Positions 50,612 to 59,466 of a stretch of DNA of 64,000 nt are shown here, in pieces. Under the pieces are notes generated by a model. That model searched no databases. It saw only the letters and a program-made list of their open reading frames with translations, and was not told where the DNA came from. Each line of letters starts with the position of its first letter. Position 1 is the first letter of the stretch. The position numbers and the translations under genes were made by a program. Origin of the DNA: AC-32 sp963717475 (GTDB taxonomy: Bacteria; Actinomycetota; Thermoleophilia; Gaiellales; Gaiellaceae); assembly GCA_963717475.1 (NCBI GenBank), contig OY970337.1, positions 930,001 to 994,000 on the forward strand. Direction: 5' to 3'.

Positions 50612-52308
50612 CCCGGCATCGGCGGCTCGAGGCCATGCCGCGCTGCCGCGGCGACCGCCTCGTCGTAGCCGGCGTCGACGTGCCGCAGGACGCCGGTTCC
50701 AGGGTCGGTCGTGAGCACCCGCTCGAGCCGTTCCGCAGCCTGGTCGGTGCCGTCCGCGACGACGACCATCCCGGCGTGGATCGAGTTCCCGATTCCGACG
50801 CCGCCGCCGTGGTGCACGCTGACCCAGGTCGCTCCCGCAGCGACGTTCAGCAAGGCGTTCAGGATCGGCCAGTCGGCGATCGCGTCGGAGCCGTCGCGCA
50901 TCGCCTCCGTCTCGCGGTAGGGCGACGCGACCGAGCCGGAGTCGAGATGGTCGCGCCCGATCACGACCGGCGCCCGCACTCGCCCGCTGCGCACGAGCTC
51001 GTTGATCGCGAGCCCCGCGGAAGCCCGCGCGCCGTAGCCAAGCCAGCAGATGCGCGCAGGCAGACCCTGGAACTCGATCCGTTCCGGCGCCACCGTCAGC
51101 CAGCGCTGCAGCGCGCGATCGTCCGGGAACAACTCGAGCAACGTCTCGTCGATCGCCCGAATGTCCGACGGATCGCCGGACAGCACCGCCCACCGGAACG
51201 GCCCGATGCCCTCGCAGAAGAGCGGCCGGATATAGGCCGGGACAAAGCCCGGGTATGTGAAGGCGTCCTCGACTCCAGCTTCTTCGGCCTCACCTCTCAG
51301 GTTGTTGCCATAATCGAAAACATAGCTGCCCTCTCGGACGTACTCGAGGAGCCCGCGCACGTGAGCCGCGATCGACTCCCGCGCGCGGCGGAGGTACTCG
51401 TCGGGATCCTCCGAGCGGAGCCGTGCAGCCTCGGCGACGTCGAGCCCGCTCGGCACATAGCCGTTGAGCGGGTCGTGCGCCGCGGTCTGGTCGGTGACGA
51501 GGTCGAAGTGCTCACGGCGACGGGCAAGCTCCGGCACGACCTCCGAAGCGTTGCCGAGCAGCCCGACCGACAAAGGGCGCTGCTCCGCCGCAGCAGCGCG
51601 AATTCGCGCCAGGGCGTCGTCCACGGACTCCGCCGCCTCGTCGAGGTAGCGGGTCTCGAGGCGGCGCTCGATGCGGGACGGATCGACCTCGACACAGAGG
51701 ATCGCGGCGCCGGCCAGCGTCGCCGCGAGCGGCTGCGCGCCGCCCATCCCGCCGAGCCCTGCCGTGAGAATCGTCCTCCCGGCGAGGTCCGGAGAACCGA
51801 AGTGCTTCTCGGCGGCCGAGATGAAGGTCTGGAACGTCCCCTGCAGGATCCCCTGCGAGCCGATGTAGATCCAGCTGCCGGCGGTCATCTGGCCGAACAT
51901 CGTCAGACCGAGCCCCTCGAGCCGCCGGAACTCCTCCCAGGTCGCCCAGCGCGGAACGAGCAGCGAGTTCGCGATCAGCACCCGCGGCGCGCCTGGATGC
52001 GTCCGGAAGACGCCGACCGGCTTCCCGCTCTGGACGAGCAGCGTCTCGTCCTCGCCGAGCGTCAGCAGCGCCCGCACGATGGCGCGCAGCGCCTCCGGGT
52101 TGCGCGCGGCCTTCCCGGAGCCCCCGTAGACGACCAGCTCCTCGGGCCGCTCCGCAACCTCCGGGTCGAGGTTGTTGAGCAACATCCGCAGGGGCGCTTC
52201 CGTCGACCACGAGCGTGCGAGCAGCTCTGTGCCGCGGGGCGCGTGGATCGCCGAGAGATCGCCGCAGAGGTCCTCGACGATGGCGTCCAGCGACCGAGTC
52301 GTGCTCAC
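50608..52308 (-). CDS. hutU: Urocanate hydratase
   Basis: Second step of histidine degradation: urocanate to imidazolone-propionate, using tightly bound NAD as electrophile. The 566-aa length is normal. MLLNNLDPEVAERPEELVVY, YGGSGKAARN, GQMTAGSWIYIGSQGILQGT and LTAGLGGMGGAQPLAATLAG are diagnostic, as is the C-terminal HHGGGVGIGNSIHAGMVVV. GTG at 52308 overlaps the small membrane gene upstream (GTGA). Confidence 0.97.
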   Translation of the reverse strand: MSTTRSLDAIVEDLCGDLSAIHAPRGTELLARSWSTEAPLRMLLNNLDPEVAERPEELVVYGGSGKAARNPEALRAIVRALLTLGEDETLLVQSGKPVGVFRTHPGAPRVLIANSLLVPRWATWEEFRRLEGLGLTMFGQMTAGSWIYIGSQGILQGTFQTFISAAEKHFGSPDLAGRTILTAGLGGMGGAQPLAATLAGAAILCVEVDPSRIERRLETRYLDEAAESVDDALARIRAAAAEQRPLSVGLLGNASEVVPELARRREHFDLVTDQTAAHDPLNGYVPSGLDVAEAARLRSEDPDEYLRRARESIAAHVRGLLEYVREGSYVFDYGNNLRGEAEEAGVEDAFTYPGFVPAYIRPLFCEGIGPFRWAVLSGDPSDIRAIDETLLELFPDDRALQRWLTVAPERIEFQGLPARICWLGYGARASAGLAINELVRSGRVRAPVVIGRDHLDSGSVASPYRETEAMRDGSDAIADWPILNALLNVAAGATWVSVHHGGGVGIGNSIHAGMVVVADGTDQAAERLERVLTTDPGTGVLRHVDAGYDEAVAAAARHGLEPPMPG

Positions 52309-52523
52309 CGCGAGCGCTCCCGGTTGCGCAGGTTTCGCCACGTCCAGCCGGTCGCGAGCACGAACGCGCCGACCGCGCCGACGATCGCCCAGAGGACGTG
52401 GCCGCCCGTGACCACCGCGAGCACGATCACGAGGACGCCGAAGAAGGCGTAGACGAGGGCGCTGTCGCGGTAGGGCCGCGGCTCCCGTTTCCGGGTCGGC
52501 TTGCTGCCGTTCGCCTCGGTCAC
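52305..52523 (-). CDS. Small two-helix membrane protein within the hut operon
   Basis: A 72-aa protein starting at GTG 52523 (VTEANGSKPTRKREPRPYRD). Two membrane helices follow: LVYAFFGVLVIVLAVVTGG and WAIVGAVGAFVLATGWTW, with a basic end (RNLRNRERSR). It overlaps hutH and hutU by 4 nt each, so it is translationally coupled to the pathway. It could be a subunit-like helper or an unrelated passenger; no homology was recognised. Confidence 0.72.
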   Translation of the reverse strand: MTEANGSKPTRKREPRPYRDSALVYAFFGVLVIVLAVVTGGHVLWAIVGAVGAFVLATGWTWRNLRNRERSR

Positions 52524-54058
52524 CGCAGCTCCCCGACCTCGGCCTCGACCGCCTCGACGAGCGCACCCGATCGAATCGACTCGGCGACCGCTTCGATGTC
52601 GCCGGAGAGCGACCTGTCGTCGCGCAGTCTGGGCGAGAGGGAGCGCACGTGCGCGCGGGCGGCGCGAGCGCCCACGCCGGGCTGGAGCGGCGCGAGGAAC
52701 TCGACGGCCTGTACCCCGGCCAGCAGCTCGATCGCGAGCACGCGCTCGACGTTCCCAAGCGCCTGCCATGCCTTCAGCCCGGCCGCGTTCCCCATCGAGA
52801 CGTGATCCTCCTGGCCGGCGCTGGTCGGGATCGAGTCGACCGCGGCCGGGTGGGACAGCACCTTGTTCTCGCTGACGAGCGACGCGGCCACGTACTGCGG
52901 GATCATGAAGCCCGAGTTGAGCCCGCCGTCGCCGGTGAGGAACGCGGGCAGGCCGTCCGAGAGACTCGGATTGACGAGTCGCTCGACGCGCCGCTCGGCG
53001 ATGTCCGCCAGCTCGGAGACGGCCATCGCAAGGCAGTCGAGCGCGAACGCGACAGGCTGGCCGTGGAAGTTCCCGTTGGAGACGAGAATGCCGTCCTCGA
53101 CGAGCACGAGCGGGTTGTCCGTCGCGGAGTTCAGCTCCGTCGAGACCGTGTACTCGACGTAGTCGAGCAGGTCGCGGCTCGCGCCGTGCACCTGCGGCGC
53201 GCAGCGCAGCGAGTAGGCGTCCTGAACCTTGTCGCACCAGCGGTGGGCCTCGTTGATGGCCGAGTCCTCGAGCAGGACCAGGACGTTCGCTGCCGAGTCG
53301 GCCTGGCCGCGGAGGGGGCGCGCTGCGTGAATCTGGGGCAGGAAGCTGGTGCGTGAGCCTTGCAGCGCCTCGAGTGAGAGCGTGCAGGCGATGTCGGCTG
53401 CCTTGGCGAGGCGCCGCGCGCGCATCAGCCCGAGCGCCCCGAACGCGGCCATGAACTGCGTCCCGTTCACGAGCGACAGCCCTTCTTTCGCCTGCAGCCG
53501 GATCGGCTCGAGGCCGGCGGCCGCCAGCGCCTCGGCGCCCGGCAGGCGGCGATCGTCGAACCAGGCCTCGCCCTCTCCGACCAGCGGCAGAGCCAGGTGG
53601 GCGAGCGGCGCCAGGTCTCCGCTCGCGCCCACCGAGCCGCGGCTCGGCACGTGAGGCAGGAGGCCGCGGTTGAGGCATTCGACGAGCAGCTCGACGGTCT
53701 CCACGCGCGCTCCGGAGAAGCCCTTGGCGAGCGCGTTCGCGCGCAACAGCATCGCGGCGCGGACGACCTCGGGCGGGTACGGCTCGCCGACGCCGCACGC
53801 GTGGCTGCGGAGGAGGCGCAGCTGCAGCTCCTCGGCGAGCTCCTCGGGGATCGAGCGCGAGACGAAGCGGCCGAAGCCCGTGTTGACGCCGTACGTGTGC
53901 TCCTGGCGGCCGTGGGCGGCCTGCTCGACGAGCTCGCGTGCCGCGCCCATCCGCTCACGCGCGGTGTCCGTGAGGCCTACTGGGGCCCGGCCGACGGCGA
54001 CCGCCCAGACGTCGGCCACGGTCAGGTCGTCGCCCGTCAGCGCCCTGCTCTCGATCAC
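52520..54058 (-). CDS. hutH: Histidine ammonia-lyase
   Basis: First step of histidine degradation: deamination to urocanate. The 512-aa enzyme carries the MIO-forming triad Ala-Ser-Gly (residues 145-147) in RGSVGASGDLAPLAHLALPL. Catalytic Tyr56 lies in EHTYGVNTGFGRF, and NFHGQPVAFALDCLAMAVSE and SAGQEDHVSMG are typical. ATG start. Upstream is a 144-bp gap with repeat copy C, then ftcD on the same strand. Confidence 0.97.
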   Translation of the reverse strand: MIESRALTGDDLTVADVWAVAVGRAPVGLTDTARERMGAARELVEQAAHGRQEHTYGVNTGFGRFVSRSIPEELAEELQLRLLRSHACGVGEPYPPEVVRAAMLLRANALAKGFSGARVETVELLVECLNRGLLPHVPSRGSVGASGDLAPLAHLALPLVGEGEAWFDDRRLPGAEALAAAGLEPIRLQAKEGLSLVNGTQFMAAFGALGLMRARRLAKAADIACTLSLEALQGSRTSFLPQIHAARPLRGQADSAANVLVLLEDSAINEAHRWCDKVQDAYSLRCAPQVHGASRDLLDYVEYTVSTELNSATDNPLVLVEDGILVSNGNFHGQPVAFALDCLAMAVSELADIAERRVERLVNPSLSDGLPAFLTGDGGLNSGFMIPQYVAASLVSENKVLSHPAAVDSIPTSAGQEDHVSMGNAAGLKAWQALGNVERVLAIELLAGVQAVEFLAPLQPGVGARAARAHVRSLSPRLRDDRSLSGDIEAVAESIRSGALVEAVEAEVGELR

Positions 54059-54132
54059 GGTCGCGAGTGTATCCCTGCGCCGTTTGCCGGCCCGCGCGCG
54101 GCCTCTAGCGCCCCTTAGTTCGGTTCGCCCGG

Positions 54133-54203
54133 CCTCCTCCCCGAGGCGAGCGTATCGAGGAAAGGCGCACGTGTCTGTGACGGAACCGTGCCGAGAGTGT
54201 GAC
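54133..54203 (-). repeat. Dispersed 71-nt element, copy C
   Basis: Minus strand: GTCAC, GGCAC and GTCAC at 11-bp spacing, then the stem TCCTCGAT / CTCGGGGA around ACGCTCGC (seven of eight pairs) and GGGGAGGAGG. The stem position that is U-G in copy A and C-G in copy B is A-U here, a compensating change. It begins at the last base of the ftcD stop codon and ends 75 bp before the hutH start, the same distance copy B keeps from its gene. Confidence 0.75.
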
Positions 54204-55078
54204 TACTCGAGCAGGCGCAGCTCGAGCACGCGCGACGCGTCGAAGCCGTCGATCCGAAGCATCGCGCCCGCCGCTGCGACCGCTGCGCCGGCCGGCATCA
54301 GGCCGACGAGCTCCGAGCCGGCGACGTCGGCGCCCCTGGCCTCCGCCTCGGCGGCCACACGCGCGACGATCTCGTGCAGCGCGGCGGCTTCGTAGTCCTC
54401 GACGTTCATGCTCACCTGCACGAGCCCGGCCCTCGGCAGGTCGAGCCCGAGCGCACGCACTCCGGGAAAGCCGCCGTCGCGCTCGCGTACCGCGCGCGCG
54501 ACCTCCCGGGCCGCGTCGAGCGACCCGCGCAGGTTGACGTTGAACGCGATCAGCGGCCGCCGTGCGCCGACCAGGACGGCGCCGCTTCGCTCGTCGACGC
54601 TCGCGGGGCCGTGGTCGGGCACGAGCTCGCCGGACTCGACGCGCCGCCGCAGCTCGTCCAGGCCGCCGGTCCGGAAGAAGGCCGGCCCTCGGCCGCGGGC
54701 GAGCTCGCCGTAGCGGAAGACAGGAAGGCCGAGCTCCGATCCGACGCGCCCGGCGAGCGCGTCGGCGCACGCCGCCGCGCGCTCGAGCTCCTCGCGGACG
54801 AGCGGGACGATCGGGACGACGTCGGCGGCCCCGACCCGCGGATGCGCGCCTTCGTGGCGTCGCAGGTCGATCCGCTCGACCGCGCACGCGATCCCCGCGA
54901 GCAGCGAGGCGACCAACTCGTCCTCCGAGCCGACGAGCGTAAAGACCGAACGGTTGTGGTCCTCGTCCGCGTGCACGTCGAGCAGCCGGGCCGCCGAACC
55001 GAGGGCATCCGCCAGGGCGTCGATCGTCGCCCGGTCGCGCCCTTCGGAGAAGTTCGGCACCGACTCGAGAGGGCGCAT
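54203..55078 (-). CDS. ftcD: Glutamate formimidoyltransferase
   Basis: Transfers the formimino group of formimino-glutamate to tetrahydrofolate, completing the hut pathway to glutamate. The 291-aa protein has only the transferase domain, without a fused cyclodeaminase. LESVPNFSEGRDR, LLDVHADEDHNRSVFTLVG and the catalytic His region RHEGAHPRVGAADVVPIVPL are diagnostic, as is LIAFNVNLRG. ATG start. It is separated from hutH by repeat copy C, which may uncouple its expression from the rest. Confidence 0.95.
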   Translation of the reverse strand: MRPLESVPNFSEGRDRATIDALADALGSAARLLDVHADEDHNRSVFTLVGSEDELVASLLAGIACAVERIDLRRHEGAHPRVGAADVVPIVPLVREELERAAACADALAGRVGSELGLPVFRYGELARGRGPAFFRTGGLDELRRRVESGELVPDHGPASVDERSGAVLVGARRPLIAFNVNLRGSLDAAREVARAVRERDGGFPGVRALGLDLPRAGLVQVSMNVEDYEAAALHEIVARVAAEAEARGADVAGSELVGLMPAGAAVAAAGAMLRIDGFDASRVLELRLLE

Positions 55079-55096
55079 GGACGTACTCTAGGAAGG

Positions 55097-55684
55097 GTGA
55101 AGACCTACTACGACCGCCGCGCCCGCGAGTACGACGACTGGTGGCTCGGCACCGGCCGCTTCGCCGAGCGCGACCGGCCGGGCTGGGAGGAAGAGGTCGA
55201 GGCGCTCACGGGGGCGCTGGCCGCCTTGCCGGCCGCGCGCACCCTCGACATCGCGTGCGGGACGGGCTTCCTCACCCGCAACCTTCCCGGCGACGTCGTC
55301 GGGCTCGACCAGAGCGCGACGATGATCGACGAGGCCCGTCGCCAGGCGCCCGAGGCGACCTTCGTCCAGGGCGACGCGCTCGAGCTTCCGTTCGAGGACG
55401 GCAGCTTCGACCGGATCTTCACGGCCCACTTCTACGGCCACCTCGAAGGCGAGGACCGGGAGCGCTTCCTGCGCGAGGCCAGGCGCGTCGCGCGCGAGCT
55501 CGTCGTCGCCGACTCGGCCCTGCGCGACGACGTCGAGCCCGAGGAGCAGCAGGAGCGGATCCTGAACGACGGCTCGCGCTGGGAGGTCTACAAGCGCTAC
55601 TTCACGGCGGAAGGCCTCGCCGAGGAGCTCGGCGGCGGAGAGATCCTCTTCGCCGGCCGCTGGTTCGTCGCTGCCCGCTCTTGA
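55097..55684 (+). CDS. Class I SAM-dependent methyltransferase
   Basis: A 195-aa methyltransferase with a short N-terminal helix (VKTYYDRRAREYDDWW), motif I TLDIACGTGFLTRNLP, the next acidic residue in VGLDQSATMIDEA, and ALELPFEDGSFDRIFTAHFY. The C-terminus has FTAEGLAEELGGGEILFAGR. GTG at 55097 follows an AGGAAGG ribosome-binding site. It is divergent from ftcD (18 bp) and overlaps the uracil-DNA glycosylase start by TTGA. Substrate unknown. Confidence 0.88.
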   Translation: MKTYYDRRAREYDDWWLGTGRFAERDRPGWEEEVEALTGALAALPAARTLDIACGTGFLTRNLPGDVVGLDQSATMIDEARRQAPEATFVQGDALELPFEDGSFDRIFTAHFYGHLEGEDRERFLREARRVARELVVADSALRDDVEPEEQQERILNDGSRWEVYKRYFTAEGLAEELGGGEILFAGRWFVAARS

Positions 55685-56292
55685 CGCGCAGGCGCTCGAG
55701 CTACCGCTCGCTCGCGTCGCTGCAGCGGGACAACCGCGTCTGCCGCGCGTGTGTCGAGGCCGGCTTTCCGCTCGAGTCGCTGCCGATCGTCCAGCCGTAC
55801 CGCGGCCAGCGCGCCTACATCTTCGGGCAGGCGCCGGGAGTGCAGGAAGGAGTCGAGCGTCTGCCGTGGCGGGGCCGCGCGGGCCGGACGCTCCGCCGCT
55901 GGCTCGAGCTCGACGAGGACGAGTTCTACGAAACGTTCTACTGCGCGTCCGTCACGCGCTGCTATCCCGGCAAGGCACCGAGCGGCCGAGGCGACCGCAC
56001 GCCGTCGCCGCGCGAGCAGGAGCTCTGCGCGTTCTGGCGCGACTGGGAGCTCGAGCTCTTCCGGCCGCGGCTGATCGTTCCCGTCGGGGGCCTTGCAGCC
56101 CGCCGCCTCCTGGGCCTGAAGAGCGTGACCGAGTGCGTAGGCCGCCGCTACGAGCACGAGGGCGCGACTGCGATCCCACTCCCTCACCCGTCCGGCGCCA
56201 GCAGCTGGCTGAACGACCCCGCGAACCGCGCGCGCGTCGCCGGCGCGGCGCGGCTGATCCGCGTCGAGCTAGACGCTCTCGACCGCGAATAG
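55681..56292 (+). CDS. Uracil-DNA glycosylase superfamily protein
   Basis: A 203-aa protein beginning at TTG 55681 (LTRRRSSYRSLASLQRDNRV). Motif A is AYIFGQAPGVQEGVERLPW, and GRAGRTLRRWLELDEDEFYE follows; the C-terminal motif is IPLPHPSGASSW. Cysteines in RVCRACVEAG and FYCASVTRC might hold an iron-sulfur cluster, as in families 4 and 5. It removes uracil (or related lesions) from DNA, with the exact family not settled. TTG overlaps the methyltransferase stop. Confidence 0.82.
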   Translation: MTRRRSSYRSLASLQRDNRVCRACVEAGFPLESLPIVQPYRGQRAYIFGQAPGVQEGVERLPWRGRAGRTLRRWLELDEDEFYETFYCASVTRCYPGKAPSGRGDRTPSPREQELCAFWRDWELELFRPRLIVPVGGLAARRLLGLKSVTECVGRRYEHEGATAIPLPHPSGASSWLNDPANRARVAGAARLIRVELDALDRE

Positions 56293-57606
56293 GCGCCACT
56301 CGCCCGGCACGCCCTTGAGCTCCGCGGCGCCGCGGTCCTCGAACGAGATCCCCGAGCCGGCCACGAGGTCCTTGACCGTCTGCGAGACGAGGATCTCCCC
56401 CGCCTCGGCCTGCGCTGCGACGCGAGCGCCGATCGAGACGGCGATCCCCGCGACCTTGCCGTCCAGGATCTCGCACTCGCCGGTGTGGAGCCCGGCCCGG
56501 ACCTCCAGGCCGATGCCTTCTACCGCCTCCCTGATCGCGGTGGCGCACCGGATCGCGCGCGCAGGCCCGTCGAAGCGGGCGAAGAAGCCGTCGCCGGCCG
56601 TGTCCAGCTCCGCTCCGCGGAACCGCGCGAGCTGCTGGCGAACGGCGGCGTGATGCCGCTCGAGTAGCTCGAGCCAGCCGCGATCTCCGAGCTCGGCGGT
56701 GCGCGCGGTCGAGCCGACGATGTCCGTGAAGAGGATCGTGGCCAGCACGCTGTCCGCAATGGGCTCCGGCTCCGGCCCCGTGCAGATCGGGACGACGAAA
56801 CGCTCGATCTCCTCGGCGACGCGCTCCCAGTCGCCGGCGAAGACCATGTGCGGGCCGCCCGGCAGCTCGAGGAACCGCGCGCCCGGGATCCGCTCGGCCA
56901 TCCAGCGTCCTCCGCCGATCGGGATGTGGTCTTCCGCGCGATGCAGGACGAGGGTGGGCACACGGACGGACGGGAGCACGTCGCGCACGTCGATCTCCAG
57001 GTTCATCAGGTTGAGCTGGCGCAGGGCCCCCGGGCTCGCGCTCTGCCGCATGCGGAGCGCGAAGTCCTCGACCTCCTCCTCCACCCCTTCGCTGGCGAGG
57101 TACGAGCGCGCCAGCTCGACGGTGCCCCAGAGCCGCTCGTCCTCCGCGTTGTCGCGCTCCGTCTCCGCGCGCGTCATCCCGTGCGGGAAGCCGGGCGCGC
57201 GGGTGAAACGCGGCAGCGACCCGTAGATGACGAGCGCCCGGCAGCGCTCCGGGTAGGTGGCCGCGAAGAGGATGCTCATCGGCCCGCCTTCGGAGGCGCC
57301 GATCACGGCCGCGGTCGCGGAGCCGGCCGCGTCCATGACTGCGCGCACGTCGTCCATGCGGGTCTCGAGGTCGGCGATACCGGCCACGCGGTCGGACAAC
57401 CCCGTGCCGCGCTTGTCGAACAGGATCAGGCGTGAGAAGGAAGCGAGCCGGTGGAAGAACGACGCCTGCCGCTCGTTCGTCCAGATGAGCTCGACGTTCG
57501 AGACCGAGCCGGGAACCCAGACCAGGTCGAAGGGCCCGTCGCCCACCACCTGGTAGGCGATCGAGACCTCGCCGCTCTGCGCGTAGCTCGTCTCCGGCCG
57601 GTTCAC
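56269..57606 (-). CDS. Alpha/beta hydrolase fused to a class III nucleotide cyclase domain
   Basis: A 445-aa fusion. Residues 1 to about 270 are an alpha/beta hydrolase (AYQVVGDGPFDLVWVPGSVS, nucleophile elbow AAVIGASEGGPMSILFAATY, Asp in VLHRAEDHIP, His in LPGGPHMVF). About 275-445 are a class III adenylate/guanylate cyclase domain, with metal Asp in ILFTDIVGSTARTAELGDRG and ELDTAGDGFFARFDGPARA. GTG at 57606. Such fusions are common in actinobacteria, but the ligand of the hydrolase part is unknown. It converges on the uracil-DNA glycosylase with a 24-bp overlap. Confidence 0.88.
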   Translation of the reverse strand: MNRPETSYAQSGEVSIAYQVVGDGPFDLVWVPGSVSNVELIWTNERQASFFHRLASFSRLILFDKRGTGLSDRVAGIADLETRMDDVRAVMDAAGSATAAVIGASEGGPMSILFAATYPERCRALVIYGSLPRFTRAPGFPHGMTRAETERDNAEDERLWGTVELARSYLASEGVEEEVEDFALRMRQSASPGALRQLNLMNLEIDVRDVLPSVRVPTLVLHRAEDHIPIGGGRWMAERIPGARFLELPGGPHMVFAGDWERVAEEIERFVVPICTGPEPEPIADSVLATILFTDIVGSTARTAELGDRGWLELLERHHAAVRQQLARFRGAELDTAGDGFFARFDGPARAIRCATAIREAVEGIGLEVRAGLHTGECEILDGKVAGIAVSIGARVAAQAEAGEILVSQTVKDLVAGSGISFEDRGAAELKGVPGEWRLFAVESV

Positions 57607-57666
57607 GTGGACAGTTTCCGCTTCCGCGCATGCATGGGCAAGTGAAGTGGCGGCTAGATTTCGAAG

Positions 57667-59466
57667 GTGCAGGAGGCGCCCCGCTATCGCCAGACGTTCG
57701 CTCGGCTGCTCGGCTTTCTGCGCCCGTACAAGGTCTCGCTGATCGTCTCGATCGTGCTCGCGGTCGGCTCCCAGGGAGCCCAGATCGCCCTCGTCTGGAT
57801 CACGAAGCACGTCATCGACAGCGCGCTCGCGCCCCACGACCGGGAGAAGCTCTGGCTCTACGTCGGCGCGGTTCTTGCGCTCGGCCTCGTGCGAGCGGTG
57901 CTGATGGCGGGCCGGCGGCTGATCTCGGGCCGACAGGCGCTCGCCGTCGAGATGGATATGCGGCAGGGCCTCTACTCGCACCTCGTCAAGCTCTCGTTCG
58001 GCTTCTACGACCGTCACCAGACCGGGCAGCTGATGTCGCGCGCGACCGTCGACCTGCAGGGGGTCCGCTTCTTCCTCGGCTACGGCCTGATCTTCCTGTT
58101 CCAGAACGTGCTGACGGTGGCCTCGGTGACCGTCGTCCTGCTCGTCTTCCAGTGGAAGCTGGCCCTGATCGCGCTCGCCATCACGCCCGTGCTGGTCGTG
58201 CTGGCCTATCGCTATAGCCACGTGACGCACCCGACGCTGCGCGAGGTCCAGCAGAAGCTCGCAGACGTCGCCACCGTCGCGGAGGAGAACATCGTCGGGG
58301 TCCACGTCGTCAAGGCCTTCGCGCAGGAGCCGCAGGAGTCGGCGAAGTTCCACGCGCGCTCGGAGGACGTCTTCCGGGAGACGATCCGGGCAAACCGGCA
58401 GCGTGCGACGTACGTCCCGCTGATCTCCTGGATTCCGCTGCTGGCGCAGGCCGCCGTTCTGCTCGTGGGCGCGCGCATGGTGACGAGCGGCGAGCTGACC
58501 GCCGGCACGTTCGTCGCCTTCAACCTCTACCTCGGCATGCTCGTCATGCCGCTGCGGTCGCTCGGGATGTGGATCGGCCAGTCGCAGCGTGCGACGGCGT
58601 CCGGCGAGCGGATCTTCCAGATCATGGACGAGCCGGAGGAGATCGGCGAGCAGCCGGACGCGGTCGACCTGCCTCCCGGCACGGGCGAGCTGCGGTTCGA
58701 GGATGTCCGCTTCGAATACCTCGAAGGCCGCCCGGTGCTCGACGGCGTGACTCTCGACGTGCCGCCCGGCCGGACGATCGCGCTGATCGGGCAGACCGGC
58801 TCGGGGAAGACGACGCTCACCTCGCTCGTCCCGCGGTTCTACGACGTCACCTCCGGCCGCGTGATGCTGGACGGCACCGACGTCCGCGACCTGAAGCTGA
58901 CCTCGCTCCGCCACGCGGTCGGCGTGATCTCGCAGGACCCGTTCCTCTTCTCGGCGAGCGTCCGCGAGAACATCACCTTCGGCGCGCCCGACCTCGACGA
59001 CGCAGAGGTCGAGCAAATCGCGCGGCTCGCCCAGGCGCACGAGTTCGTGGAGAGGCTGCCGGACGCCTACGACACGATCATCGGCGAGCGCGGGATCACG
59101 CTCTCGGGCGGGCAGCGTCAGCGCCTCGCGATCGCCCGGGCGCTCGCGGTCGACCCGCGGATCCTGATCCTCGACGACGCCACCGCCGCCGTAGACGCCT
59201 CGACCGAGGCCCGCATCCGGGTCGGCCTGCGCGAGGCGATGCGGAACCGGACGACGCTGATCATCGCCCACCGGCTCTCGACGATCGCGCTCGCCGACGA
59301 GATCGTCGTGCTCGAAGACGGGCGAATCGCGGCCCGCGGCGTGCACGAGGAGCTGCTCGAGACGAGCCCCGTCTACCGCGACATCTACGAGCACGGCCTC
59401 CTGGAGCGGCAGTTCGCGGACGCAGTCGAGGCGCGCGCCGGGGATGCGCTGGAGGCCGCGTCGTGA
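57667..59466 (+). CDS. ABC exporter half, permease plus ATPase, degenerate site
   Basis: A 599-aa half-transporter with about six membrane helices (SLIVSIVLAVGSQGAQIALVW and onward) and a C-terminal ATPase. Walker A GQTGSGKTT lies near residue 375, signature LSGGQRQR near 479, and Walker B ILILDDATAAVD near 499. Residue 504 is Asp where the catalytic Glu is usual. This marks the degenerate half of a heterodimeric exporter whose partner is the next gene. Substrate unknown. GTG at 57667. Confidence 0.94.
   Translation: MQEAPRYRQTFARLLGFLRPYKVSLIVSIVLAVGSQGAQIALVWITKHVIDSALAPHDREKLWLYVGAVLALGLVRAVLMAGRRLISGRQALAVEMDMRQGLYSHLVKLSFGFYDRHQTGQLMSRATVDLQGVRFFLGYGLIFLFQNVLTVASVTVVLLVFQWKLALIALAITPVLVVLAYRYSHVTHPTLREVQQKLADVATVAEENIVGVHVVKAFAQEPQESAKFHARSEDVFRETIRANRQRATYVPLISWIPLLAQAAVLLVGARMVTSGELTAGTFVAFNLYLGMLVMPLRSLGMWIGQSQRATASGERIFQIMDEPEEIGEQPDAVDLPPGTGELRFEDVRFEYLEGRPVLDGVTLDVPPGRTIALIGQTGSGKTTLTSLVPRFYDVTSGRVMLDGTDVRDLKLTSLRHAVGVISQDPFLFSASVRENITFGAPDLDDAEVEQIARLAQAHEFVERLPDAYDTIIGERGITLSGGQRQRLAIARALAVDPRILILDDATAAVDASTEARIRVGLREAMRNRTTLIIAHRLSTIALADEIVVLEDGRIAARGVHEELLETSPVYRDIYEHGLLERQFADAVEARAGDALEAAS

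Noticed and set aside
56269..59394. Hydrolase-cyclase protein extended far upstream to 59394
   Set aside because: The extra 600 residues are antisense to the first ABC gene; GTG at 57606 precedes the true domain.
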